In this document: positions 1 to 8,272 of the stretch, in pieces
Numbering within the stretch: the first letter of the stretch is position 1
How the letters are laid out: every line of letters starts with the position of its first letter
IMG/VR virus record: IMGVR_UViG_3300017917_000616
Location: 28,603-92,602 of that record
Direction: 5' to 3' (one strand)
Source: a virus
DNA: 64,000 nucleotides
Position numbers and translations under genes: made by a program
Notes under the pieces: model-generated
Database searches by the model: none
Told to the model about the DNA's origin: nothing
What the model saw: the letters and a program-made list of their open reading frames with translations, nothing else

Positions 1-276
1 GTTAGATAAAAGAGGACGCCAACCCCTATCTTCTACAACAGGTTTACGTATTGCTTGTTGGCAGTCCTGATATTTAATATCAGTAGCAGTCGGAATAATA
101 AAGCGTGGTCCGCCGGTCTTTTGATGTTGTGTACCGAACTGATGTATGTATGGTCTGTCGTATGGATCTGGACGCCATTCAAAATCAAAGCCTGACACAT
201 CTAAGTTGTCAGGCACTTCCCAATATCCTTGTTCAAATAATTCTATTCTTCGTTCTATTTCTTGTAATTCAATCAT
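1..276 (-). CDS. Partial unknown phage protein (N-terminal 92 residues)
   Basis: An open frame starts with ATG at 276 and runs off the left edge of the window, so only the N-terminus is present. It begins MIELQEIERRIELF and carries a segment rich in W, P and D (FDFEWRPDP, then PYIHQFGTQ) followed by an ATDIKY segment. From memory, similar W-PDP/FG blocks occur in hypothetical proteins of marine T4-like phages, but I cannot assign a function. Its start overlaps the stop of the upstream carbamoyltransferase gene as ATGA, so it is probably translated from the same message. Real gene: fairly sure. Function: unknown. Confidence 0.6.
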   Translation of the reverse strand, partial: MIELQEIERRIELFEQGYWEVPDNLDVSGFDFEWRPDPYDRPYIHQFGTQHQKTGGPRFIIPTATDIKYQDCQQAIRKPVVEDRGWRPLLSN

Positions 277-1757
277 GAAATGACCTTAATTCCATACATA
301 ATTTCAAATCTGTCAGCATCGTGTCTATCATTGACCATAGGTTCACCCCGAATGTTAAGACTAGTGTTAAGTAACATAGGACAACCTGTCAACACATACC
401 ACTTTTCTAATAGTTCTCTAATTCCTGTTCCATCTTTTGGAACGCTCTGTACACGACTAGTCCCGTCATGATGAACGATAGCAGGAAATAAATCAGGATA
501 CCTACAAACACCGACGACTTGCATATACCTGCTGTTACTCCAGCTATCAGGCATATTAAAGTAGCTAGTAAGATATTCCTCCAAAATGACTGGCGCAAAG
601 GGTCGAAATTTTTGTCTACGTTTGATTTCATTTACTTTATCCTTTATATCTTTGCCTCGAGGGTCTGCTAATAAACTGCGATTACCTAACGCTCTCGGAC
701 CAAACTCAGCACGGCCACTAGCAACACCGACGATACGAGTGTTAAGCAACTCATCCAGAATGGCATTAACAGGGTAAGAACCTTTAATATCATACCCCAA
801 AAAACTATTGTCCCAATTAATCCGATAGCCATAACCCAGTGCGGCGGCACCCAAACTAGAGCCAGCATCACCAGGATTAGGCATAATCCAGATATTTCTA
901 AAAAATTTTCCAATTATTTTATTGGCTAAGCAATTTAATGCTACGCCGCCCCCATATACTACATTTTGACTACTGCCTAATATTTTAGCACGTTGAAACA
1001 CATTATGCAATAGTCCTTCTAACATTAGTTGTCCACTACTTGCTAAATCTTCGTTAGTAGCATCTAAGAAAAGGTCATCAGGAAATCCTAAATGTAAGTT
1101 ATCCTTAAATTGTAGTGTTGACTTATCGTGTATTAATTTGTCATACATTTCTAAGAAATGTTTAGGTTCTCCGTACGCAGCCATACCCATCGTAATATAT
1201 TCTTCTTCGTTGGGCTTTAAGCCAACTCGTTTTGTTAGTGCTGAATAGAATAAACCAATGCTATGCGGATAGCTTTGACTATACAACTTTTCATATTTGG
1301 GTTTACCATCACCATTGTAAAAAGCACTCCAAATTGAAATAGTATCAAATTCTCCTATTGCGTCTATAATGACTACAGTAGCTTCTTGGAATCTGCTAGT
1401 CTGAAATCCGGCTGCTACATGACTTAAGTGATGATTATGTGTGTGAAATTTCTTACCCTTAAGTAAAGATTGTGCCCCGGCACTTAAGAAATTTTTTGGA
1501 TTCAACGAACTGAGACTAGGCTTTTCACCAGCATACAATTGTCGTATGTATTTTAATAATGGGCGTTCGTAATAGTGTACTTCAAAATCACCCTCGATAT
1601 ATTCTAGGGCATTTTCTATGATAGCAGAATTTATATTCTTGTCATGCTTGATTCCGCTATAGCGTTCGTTATGACCGGCAAATACAATATTGCCATTCTT
1701 GTCAATTACTGATACTGCCGCATCGTGAAAGCCGGCGCTGATTCCTAGATAATTCAT
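273..1757 (-). CDS. Carbamoyltransferase (NodU/CmcH/TobZ family)
   Basis: Enzymes of this family move a carbamoyl group from carbamoyl phosphate, through a carbamoyl-adenylate, onto a hydroxyl of a sugar, antibiotic or Nod factor. Visible marks are the N-terminal GISAGFHDAAVSV segment (His11, Asp12), the HHLSH motif at about residues 109-113, GGGVALNC at about 269, and the C-terminal domain with GRAEFGPRALGNRS at about 347 followed by KFRPFAPVI. At 494 residues it is somewhat shorter than typical members (about 550-600) but both domains look complete. It is the last complete gene of the accessory block. Sugar dehydrogenase and glycosyltransferase genes nearby suggest that a sugar on a surface glycan or virion protein is the acceptor; that part is inference. 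Confidence 0.93.
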   Translation of the reverse strand: MNYLGISAGFHDAAVSVIDKNGNIVFAGHNERYSGIKHDKNINSAIIENALEYIEGDFEVHYYERPLLKYIRQLYAGEKPSLSSLNPKNFLSAGAQSLLKGKKFHTHNHHLSHVAAGFQTSRFQEATVVIIDAIGEFDTISIWSAFYNGDGKPKYEKLYSQSYPHSIGLFYSALTKRVGLKPNEEEYITMGMAAYGEPKHFLEMYDKLIHDKSTLQFKDNLHLGFPDDLFLDATNEDLASSGQLMLEGLLHNVFQRAKILGSSQNVVYGGGVALNCLANKIIGKFFRNIWIMPNPGDAGSSLGAAALGYGYRINWDNSFLGYDIKGSYPVNAILDELLNTRIVGVASGRAEFGPRALGNRSLLADPRGKDIKDKVNEIKRRQKFRPFAPVILEEYLTSYFNMPDSWSNSRYMQVVGVCRYPDLFPAIVHHDGTSRVQSVPKDGTGIRELLEKWYVLTGCPMLLNTSLNIRGEPMVNDRHDADRFEIMYGIKVIS

Positions 1758-1758
1758 A

Positions 1759-1854
1759 TCAATATATAAATGGATCTTTTTTCTTCAATTCTTTTAAGCG
1801 TTTGCGATAACGATACTCACGCATTAAGTACCTAAAAAACTTAGTTATAAACAT
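1759..1854 (-). CDS. 31-residue basic small protein
   Basis: A short frame begins with ATG at 1854, overlaps the last 14 bases of the Bug-type gene, and ends with TGA one base before the ATG of the carbamoyltransferase gene, so it fills the gap exactly. The product is very basic and amphipathic: MFITKFFRYLMREY, then RYRKRLKELKKK and a DPFIY tail. An internal Met at residue 11 could be the start instead. From memory, small proteins with a similar RLKELKK-DPFIY ending occur in other marine T4-like phages. It could equally be a translational coupling peptide. Function unknown. Confidence 0.45.
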   Translation of the reverse strand: MFITKFFRYLMREYRYRKRLKELKKKDPFIY

Positions 1855-2737
1855 CTTTGATTACTTTCTGAATATCGATTATTGTTTGCTCTGCTTCTCT
1901 CACCGAACCATAATTAGTTTGGTGATAGGGTGTTCTGTCTCTAAAGAACTGATCCATCTCCTTACTACTTAATACTTTAAAAAGTTTTTGATTTAATTCA
2001 TGAACTTCTGTTGTAGGTACTTCGCTGTTTACATATAATATCACTGTGCTTACTAGATTGCCTGTGACAGGAAACTTTCTGTATAAATTCTCAGATTTAC
2101 TTCTGTTTCCAACACTGATGTGTGCTATCTCTGTTATCTCTGGCATAGACTCTACAACGGGTTTTATCGACCCACCATCAATATATAAATCTAGTGTGCC
2201 CTCTTTTAAGCTAACGATACTGTCGGTAGGTTTTTTATAGAGAACAATTTCATAATCTATTTTCTGACGCTCTAACACATACGTCATTATCTTTGCCGCA
2301 TTAGAACTTGGGGCGCCCAATAATAACTTTTTACCCTGACTCTTTCTTTCATTGTATAATGATTCTAAACTCTTGTGTTTACTATTAGAAAAGATAAAAT
2401 GCGTAAAACTCATTACGTTTATTACAGGGCGTAGTGTGTCTGATTTAGGGCTAGTATTAGGATTCAAATGTTGATTAAAACCACCCACTCCATTACCCGC
2501 ACACAGTATTGCTGGCTGTTCTTTTATAGTTAAAAAGTGCCTATGACCCAGTATTTGATCGGCGCCGGGTACATTTTGAAATACGGTATTAGTCTTGTAT
2601 GTATTATCGTATGTTTCAAAGATTTTTCTACATATTTGATCCACGACTGACCCGGGAGCGAAGGGAGCAATAACTGTTAAATCTTTAGCCAAAACTGTTA
2701 AAGGTAATAACAAAAAGGTTAAGATTATTTTTTTCAT
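1841..2737 (-). CDS. Periplasmic TctC/Bug-family substrate-binding protein
   Basis: Proteins of this family are the periplasmic receptors of tripartite tricarboxylate transporters and bind small carboxylates or related solutes. The N-terminus is a classic Sec signal (KK, then a hydrophobic run, ending LTVLA before KD), without a lipobox, so export to the periplasm is expected. The mature start (LTVIAPFAPGSVVDQICR) fits the family's strand-turn-helix that contacts the ligand, and a VPGAD segment near residue 57 fits the second family motif. The 298-residue length is close to normal (about 300-330). No transporter membrane subunits are in the window. The start overlaps the PP-loop gene as ATGA. 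A receptor of this type in a phage operon is unusual; ligand unknown. Confidence 0.82.
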   Translation of the reverse strand: MKKIILTFLLLPLTVLAKDLTVIAPFAPGSVVDQICRKIFETYDNTYKTNTVFQNVPGADQILGHRHFLTIKEQPAILCAGNGVGGFNQHLNPNTSPKSDTLRPVINVMSFTHFIFSNSKHKSLESLYNERKSQGKKLLLGAPSSNAAKIMTYVLERQKIDYEIVLYKKPTDSIVSLKEGTLDLYIDGGSIKPVVESMPEITEIAHISVGNRSKSENLYRKFPVTGNLVSTVILYVNSEVPTTEVHELNQKLFKVLSSKEMDQFFRDRTPYHQTNYGSVREAEQTIIDIQKVIKDVYN

Positions 2738-3867
2738 AGTTTGTATGTCCTTGTGTTTATGCTTGTGTATCCGTTTTTAACTTGCGAGTTAGTAAAATAT
2801 TTACCAGTAATCTTGTCTGACAAAAATTTTATCCCGTCTTTATAATGACCTAAAATTAGTTTATCATCGCCTTGATAGAACCAAGTGTTTAGTACTTCCC
2901 CCGCAGACATTGGAGGCTTTTTGGTTTGAAATAATGGCTTATGCTTTTCATCATATATGATAGATTGCATCACATGACGAAATATACCCACTTCATCTTT
3001 ATATGTTTTTTTAAATAACTCTCGTATATTGTGATTCGTTTCACATGCTTCTTTAATTAATTGACATTGTTTTATAACAATCTCTGGCATATCAGGTGTC
3101 CAATAAAACCATTCGGTAACATTGTGTTCATATATCTCTTGTAAATTCTTGTCTAATGGTGGAATATGATATGCTGTTTGGTCGCTGAAAAACGCATGAT
3201 AGCTATTGTCTAATTCATCGTAGTATACTAATGGTTTATCTATTCCCAATATCTGACATACAGTTTTATTAGATTCTGCTAGAGATTGACCCATTATGTC
3301 ATAATTACCCATAGCACGACTTAATACTCCGACGTTATAGCTTGCGCCGGGTAACATATGTTCCATCCAATTATCTTTGCGAAACAAATTAATTGGTGTT
3401 TTGCTCATATCCTGAAAAGTTATTTTTGTCTTAGACAATTTATTTTCTAACTTTTTAAGATATGGAACAGCTTGAAAATCTATTTCAGCCCAATAATTAC
3501 TGAAATCAGTTTTATTTTCTATTGAATATTTGCGTTGTGGTTCGGGGACTTGAATAACAATTTCGTCTATGTGTATATTGTTATCTATAAAGCTATGTAG
3601 GATATTATTACTATCTTGCCCCCCGCTGTAATGGAGCACAAGATAGTCATATCTTTCTCTAAGTTGTTTAGCCCTGTCTCTGTAAAGTTCAAAGATTGTT
3701 CGGTCAATTCTATTTGACCAATTGTAACTTCTATAAACTTCATCATTGAATATCCATCTTACAGTAAACCCAGTGTCTGTACTGTACATTAACGCTTCGG
3801 TTTTATTGTAAAACTTCTTAAAACCTACTAGATAATAACCGTGTACGTTAGGATCTTGTATTGCCAT
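2734..3867 (-). CDS. PP-loop ATPase-like protein (asparagine-synthase/adenylating fold)
   Basis: The clear mark is a PP-loop, YSGGQDSNNIL, with SGGQDS at residues 81-86. This is the ATP pyrophosphate-binding loop of N-type ATP pyrophosphatases (asparagine synthase, QueC, ThiI, NAD synthase and relatives), which adenylate a substrate before attack by a nitrogen or sulfur nucleophile. The 80 residues before the loop contain no recognisable glutaminase, and the C-terminal 200 residues are unfamiliar. The start lies 20 bases inside the end of the sugar-dehydrogenase gene, and its stop overlaps the Bug gene as ATGA. The context suggests amidation or amination of a sugar acid or carboxylate, but substrate and product are unknown. 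Confidence 0.65.
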   Translation of the reverse strand: MAIQDPNVHGYYLVGFKKFYNKTEALMYSTDTGFTVRWIFNDEVYRSYNWSNRIDRTIFELYRDRAKQLRERYDYLVLHYSGGQDSNNILHSFIDNNIHIDEIVIQVPEPQRKYSIENKTDFSNYWAEIDFQAVPYLKKLENKLSKTKITFQDMSKTPINLFRKDNWMEHMLPGASYNVGVLSRAMGNYDIMGQSLAESNKTVCQILGIDKPLVYYDELDNSYHAFFSDQTAYHIPPLDKNLQEIYEHNVTEWFYWTPDMPEIVIKQCQLIKEACETNHNIRELFKKTYKDEVGIFRHVMQSIIYDEKHKPLFQTKKPPMSAGEVLNTWFYQGDDKLILGHYKDGIKFLSDKITGKYFTNSQVKNGYTSINTRTYKL

Positions 3868-5074
3868 AATGGATAACTTCTATGTCACTATCACTTGACT
3901 TGAAGGATCTCCAAGGATCTACAATAATACTTCCCTTACCAACTTCAAAATAGAAACCCTGTGTTTTGTCAATATCAGCATAATCATATGTTATGTTCGC
4001 ATTATGCGCTAATAAAATGATTCCAGCGGATCCGGGTGTTAGTTGTTCATTCTCAGTTAATGGGTCAGCAAATATAGGCTTCTTACCTAATTCATGACAA
4101 TAGTGACCAACTAGTGTACTATAGCTTCCTGTAGTATATGGGACGTTGGGTTTATATGCCTTACCGTGAATAATGATAGGTAACTTACGTTCTCTGCTTA
4201 ACTTAACTAAGAATTTAGCTAGATTACGTGCTTGTACTTCTCTAGCGTTCATAATGCTATCGAATAAATCGTAGCCCAAATCTAATTTCTTAGCCATATA
4301 TCGTAGTGCGATATTATCACGTGGATGACATGCGCCACCATCGCCCATACCCGCAATCATATATTTAGGGCCCATGATACGCATACTAGACTTAGCTAAT
4401 GCGTCAGTCACAACGTCTACATTAATATTGCCTTGCTTAATAGCAACATCTTGAATCATGTTGACTAATCCAATTTTTGCTGATATGAATGTGTTGTAAA
4501 ACACTTTGATACATTCACATTCATCCCATGTTCCTACAACATATCTTGGATCGTTTTTCATCATGGTTTTATAGAAATCAATCAATAACTTAGCATCACC
4601 GGTTTCGGTTCCGTCTTCTGTACCGATCATTACCATTTCAGGATTTACAAAATCCCAGGCTACACTACCCATGGCAATAAGATATGGGTTATAAATAAAG
4701 CGGGTATTGGTGAGCAATGGTACAAAATGCTCACGTGTAGTCCCGGGTAAAACTGTGCTGATAAGGACTAATAGTTGATCCTTATTCATATATTTGTTTG
4801 CTTGCTGTAGACAATTGATGACAATACTATAATCAAAGTCTACAGGTGGCAAATGTGCTGTAGGCAAACTACCATCATAATCAGGGTGATGTGGGGTGGG
4901 TACTGCTACAAAAACAATATCTTTATCTTTTACAACTTCTTCAACGGTATCTACGACTTTACCATTCGGGAAGTCAACTTCTGTAATGTCAAAGCCCTCA
5001 ACTTCGTGTGTTTCTGCCATAACTTTGGCACATTCCAACCCTAATTTACCTAATCCGATGAATCCTATTTTCAT
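3848..5074 (-). CDS. UDP-glucose/UDP-ManNAc-type nucleotide sugar dehydrogenase
   Basis: This enzyme family oxidises a nucleotide sugar twice with NAD to give a uronic acid. The N-terminal Rossmann motif GFIGLGKLG (residues 4-12), the VFVAVPTP strand, and the GDGGACHPRDN segment with catalytic Cys249 are all present; the usual motif is GGSCFPKD, so the position of the Cys fits. The 408-residue length is normal. It lies between an unknown gene upstream (31-base gap) and the PP-loop gene downstream (20-base overlap). It would supply a UDP-uronic acid to the nearby glycosyltransferases. Whether it acts on UDP-glucose, UDP-GlcNAc or UDP-ManNAc cannot be read from the sequence. Confidence 0.9.
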   Translation of the reverse strand: MKIGFIGLGKLGLECAKVMAETHEVEGFDITEVDFPNGKVVDTVEEVVKDKDIVFVAVPTPHHPDYDGSLPTAHLPPVDFDYSIVINCLQQANKYMNKDQLLVLISTVLPGTTREHFVPLLTNTRFIYNPYLIAMGSVAWDFVNPEMVMIGTEDGTETGDAKLLIDFYKTMMKNDPRYVVGTWDECECIKVFYNTFISAKIGLVNMIQDVAIKQGNINVDVVTDALAKSSMRIMGPKYMIAGMGDGGACHPRDNIALRYMAKKLDLGYDLFDSIMNAREVQARNLAKFLVKLSRERKLPIIIHGKAYKPNVPYTTGSYSTLVGHYCHELGKKPIFADPLTENEQLTPGSAGIILLAHNANITYDYADIDKTQGFYFEVGKGSIIVDPWRSFKSSDSDIEVIHYGNTRS

Positions 5075-5105
5075 AATGTTTCCTTTACAATATATAGTAC
5101 TATTT

Positions 5106-6215
5106 TTACGTTGCCCTATTTTTTATGTCTATGAGTGCTTCTACCAAATCGCTGTTTCTTTTTAATGTTTTTAAATGGTTATAATTGTACTGTAATGTGT
5201 ACTTCATTTCTTCACGTATGTTTAACCGTTCTTCTACCGACATATTATTAAATCTATTAATTTCTTTTGTAATAATCTCAATACGTTTCATCAAATCTAA
5301 CGATAAATCGTATGTCTCATCTATCCATTTATCAAACGTTTTAAACCCTAACTTCTTAAGTAATTCTAATGTTCCCGGATTACCTAAAATAATAAACGGT
5401 AATCCTACACGCATGGGCTTATATGATTTTTCGCTTAGAAATAATGTTTCCTCATGTGTATGTGTTTCTGTGACAATATATAAAAAGCTCTTTTTACAGA
5501 ACTCTACAGGTATTTCCATTGTAGGATTAGCTTCGCTTACATTCTCTACATCTAATATATCGTATGTGACAGACTCAATATTGGGGTACAGTTTGCGCCA
5601 CATTTCGTATCCGTCATATGTGTTAGCCCATGTATTATATCCACAGTCTTTTAAATTTAAATCTATCAGTTTAGACATTAACTTAACTCTATGTTCTCTG
5701 GCTACACGATTTAAATTAATATAAATTTTATGGTCTTTTTCTAACGGTTGTATTTTATATTCATTGGTATTGTGTACGTGATGTACCCAATGGTTAGTAA
5801 AATAATGTGTATAGTTATTATGTTTTTCCGAGAGTTTATAGTTACCGTCTATAAAATAGACTTTACAAAAGTTAATCTTGTTTTGTAGTTTTCTTACATA
5901 TCCGTCATTTTCACTGTTACCCTCTAGTGGATCTAATACTACAGGTATTAGTTTCCCATTAATAAAGTCATCGCTGTTTCTTATAATATAATTGGCATAC
6001 TTCTCTAACTGCAAATCTACGTTCCTAGCTTGTAAGAAACAAGGAAAATACTTAGTACCAATATCTGTATTATTGACTGTAACATAACGGAAGAAATAGA
6101 ATTTATTAGAATTGTCTGTTTGGTATTCTTCGTACCGCCAATTCATTTTATATAAGTTTTGCTTAGACCAATCATTGTGTTGGAAATCTTCTGTGATTTT
6201 AAAGTCTAATAGCAT
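5106..6215 (-). CDS. Unknown protein, paralogue of the gene at 8235-9503
   Basis: 369 residues. The C-terminal part contains LSEKSYKPMRVGLPFIIL, then a GTLELLKKLGF segment and FDKWIDETYD, followed by a helical tail with NRFNNMS. The gene at 8235-9503 has the same arrangement (ITEKTYK, G-PFFLI, SLQYLRDLGY, FDESYD, KKFNGIS), so the two are paralogues. This EK-(S/T)-YK / G-PF / DE-YD block recurs in hypothetical proteins of T4-like phages and resembles the nucleotide-sugar-binding half of some GT-B glycosyltransferases; that is my inference. The start overlaps the SGNH hydrolase gene by 17 bases. A weak GT-B glycosyltransferase is the best guess. Confidence 0.6.
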   Translation of the reverse strand: MLLDFKITEDFQHNDWSKQNLYKMNWRYEEYQTDNSNKFYFFRYVTVNNTDIGTKYFPCFLQARNVDLQLEKYANYIIRNSDDFINGKLIPVVLDPLEGNSENDGYVRKLQNKINFCKVYFIDGNYKLSEKHNNYTHYFTNHWVHHVHNTNEYKIQPLEKDHKIYINLNRVAREHRVKLMSKLIDLNLKDCGYNTWANTYDGYEMWRKLYPNIESVTYDILDVENVSEANPTMEIPVEFCKKSFLYIVTETHTHEETLFLSEKSYKPMRVGLPFIILGNPGTLELLKKLGFKTFDKWIDETYDLSLDLMKRIEIITKEINRFNNMSVEERLNIREEMKYTLQYNYNHLKTLKRNSDLVEALIDIKNRAT

Positions 6216-6963
6216 TTAATATTCTCTCAGTATATTCTTTGTGCGACATTACACCAGGATGCATATTATCACGTGCTTTGTCTAGTTTTGAATTGATATT
6301 ACCTAACTGTGTAGCATAATTCATAAACTCATATTTCATAATATGTGTATTAGCTTCACTATCCCAACAAGTAAAATATAACTTAGTTCCTAATTGTTGA
6401 CATAACTGTACGAAAGGATACAGTTGCCAAATAGTCTGTAATGTTCGGGTGAAATTATATTTTTCGTCTAAAGTAATGAATATCTGTTTTTCTATTTTAG
6501 TTAGATTCTCATGGTCATACTGTGGTATCCAATTCATAAATCCATCTTCAGTAGCTAAGAATCTACGATTGGGTGTACTCATATAAAATAAAACTATTTT
6601 AGGTTTGTATTTTAATAATGCCCATGTAGCATTCATTATTTGAATGTCAGGGCCAGTTCCCGGTAATGCCACATTGACACACTCATATCCTAACTCTTTA
6701 CTAATCATATATGGATATACATATTCTTCTGGCAATCCCTGTCCAAATGTCATACTACATCCGACGGACATTAATATATTATCACTTGTAGGTTCGGTAT
6801 ACCTAAATCCATAACGGTTTACTTTGTACTCAAATTTCAAATCAAAGTCATTATTCAATAGTTCAGCTTTTGTAGATAATAACTTCGTTTGGTTAGGTAC
6901 ATACAAACTATAGGGTATTTTAAATAGTTCGCTACCCGGATTATCAATCAAATAATTACTCAT
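6199..6963 (-). CDS. SGNH/GDSL-type hydrolase
   Basis: SGNH hydrolases are serine esterases or acyl-transfer enzymes, often removing or adding acetyl groups on glycans. The nucleophile block VGCSMTFGQGLP has Ser70 (a G-C-S variant of GDS), and the C-terminal DNMHPG block supplies the Asp/His pair at about residues 232-235. I chose ATG at 6963, which overlaps the upstream stop by 8 bases; a GTG at 6975 would add four residues. No signal peptide is seen, so it should act in the cytoplasm. Its neighbours suggest tailoring of a sugar. Confidence 0.7.
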   Translation of the reverse strand: MSNYLIDNPGSELFKIPYSLYVPNQTKLLSTKAELLNNDFDLKFEYKVNRYGFRYTEPTSDNILMSVGCSMTFGQGLPEEYVYPYMISKELGYECVNVALPGTGPDIQIMNATWALLKYKPKIVLFYMSTPNRRFLATEDGFMNWIPQYDHENLTKIEKQIFITLDEKYNFTRTLQTIWQLYPFVQLCQQLGTKLYFTCWDSEANTHIMKYEFMNYATQLGNINSKLDKARDNMHPGVMSHKEYTERILNAIRL

Positions 6964-8272
6964 TAAACAACTCACTTAAGAATGGGAATGTTTCTGTGAC
7001 ATTTTCGTTTCTGATACGGTCTAATCTACGTGTAATATCAACAAATTCACCAATATGTTTGGACTTATCTTCACTGTTCATACTGGTAACAATACTACGT
7101 AAATGACTGGTGTTCATTCCATACATTGATTCTAGCCTATCAGCATATTTGTTAATCTTATCTGATACTTGTTCTTTCATATGTTTAGGTAAAATATTCG
7201 CATTATAGTAATGTGGGAACATCAGATAATTCAAATGAAATACGCTTGTCCAATGATCCTCTACGGGTTCATGCCAATTAATATCAGTATCAGGTTTATT
7301 CTGTAATGTCCAGCTAACTGTCATACCTTGTCGCATACATTCCTGGTGGAACTCAGGAAGATAGAATATATTGAATACGCTAATAGTAGGATGTATTCCC
7401 CATACGACATTACCGTTCTTAAACAGTCCTTGGTCACGTAATTGCTTAAAGTTATCTACAACTTGCTCCCAATCTCCCCCTCGACGGATATAATTATATC
7501 GTGGGCCACAATCATCTAAGCTAGCAATTAACTGAATATTCTTAAAATGTTTCCAATAATCAACTGCGTAATGGTCTTTATATCGTAATTCCCCGAAGTT
7601 AGTACTATATCTGATGGTAACATCAGTCTTACCAATATCAATTAATTTCTGTAGTATACGGTAATGTTCATCAGTAATTAATGGCTCGCCACCAGCAAAA
7701 TGAATATATTCTACTTTGTCAAATAGATGCTCAAAATCTTTTTCAAAGTTATCGACTGTAGCCCATATTTTCTTATATTTCGGGGGCATATCTTCTTTGT
7801 TGATATTGAATAGTTTCTGGTGATCTGAGTGCCACTGTGTACTAAACTCAATACCGCATGTCCTACAACTCTGGTTACAGATATTACTGAATCTAAAGTC
7901 CCAATGTACTAGGTTTAACTCGTCAACTGTACCATCTTCTTTCGTACTGTTAACTTTATCTAGGTGATTGTTTCCATACGTCATATTCATATGTTGACGT
8001 AATGATCCATAACCCTGTTCTTCCTTCTCGTAGCAACGATGGCAGTAATTACTACAATCTTCCCCATTAAGCATTTTAAGGCGCAGTTCACGCATTTGTT
8101 CACTATTCCATACTTCATGGATAGTCTGTGTATTCATGTTGCCGATAGTCTCAGTAATAGGACTCATACAGCAAGGATTTACATCCTTATTGGGCATGAA
8201 GTGCATGTGCGTCCATGGCGCCATACAAAACTTCTTATTGGTCATTAGTTTTAACATCGACATTTTGCTCAT
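6956..8272 (-). CDS. Radical SAM protein with N-terminal SPASM/twitch-like cysteines (1 of 3)
   Basis: Radical SAM enzymes use a 4Fe-4S cluster to split S-adenosylmethionine and start radical chemistry. The cluster motif CNQSCRTC is at residues 132-139 (Cys132, 136, 139), followed by a FAGGEPL segment that binds SAM. Upstream lie Cys16, Cys34, Cys35, Cys73, Cys77 and Cys80, an arrangement like a SPASM or twitch auxiliary-cluster domain placed N-terminally. Length is 438 residues. The ATG at 8272 gives a 38-base overlap with the previous gene; Met10 at 8245 is an alternative. Related phage proteins are annotated as twitch-domain radical SAM proteins. The substrate, peptide or sugar, is unknown. 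Confidence 0.88.
   Translation of the reverse strand: MSKMSMLKLMTNKKFCMAPWTHMHFMPNKDVNPCCMSPITETIGNMNTQTIHEVWNSEQMRELRLKMLNGEDCSNYCHRCYEKEEQGYGSLRQHMNMTYGNNHLDKVNSTKEDGTVDELNLVHWDFRFSNICNQSCRTCGIEFSTQWHSDHQKLFNINKEDMPPKYKKIWATVDNFEKDFEHLFDKVEYIHFAGGEPLITDEHYRILQKLIDIGKTDVTIRYSTNFGELRYKDHYAVDYWKHFKNIQLIASLDDCGPRYNYIRRGGDWEQVVDNFKQLRDQGLFKNGNVVWGIHPTISVFNIFYLPEFHQECMRQGMTVSWTLQNKPDTDINWHEPVEDHWTSVFHLNYLMFPHYYNANILPKHMKEQVSDKINKYADRLESMYGMNTSHLRSIVTSMNSEDKSKHIGEFVDITRRLDRIRNENVTETFPFLSELFNE

Noticed and set aside
5185-5724. A plus-strand open frame of 179 residues opposite the unknown gene at 5106-6215
   Set aside because: It is fully antisense to a coding frame with recognisable paralogy, has no ribosome site and a low-complexity Ser/Asn/Ile composition.
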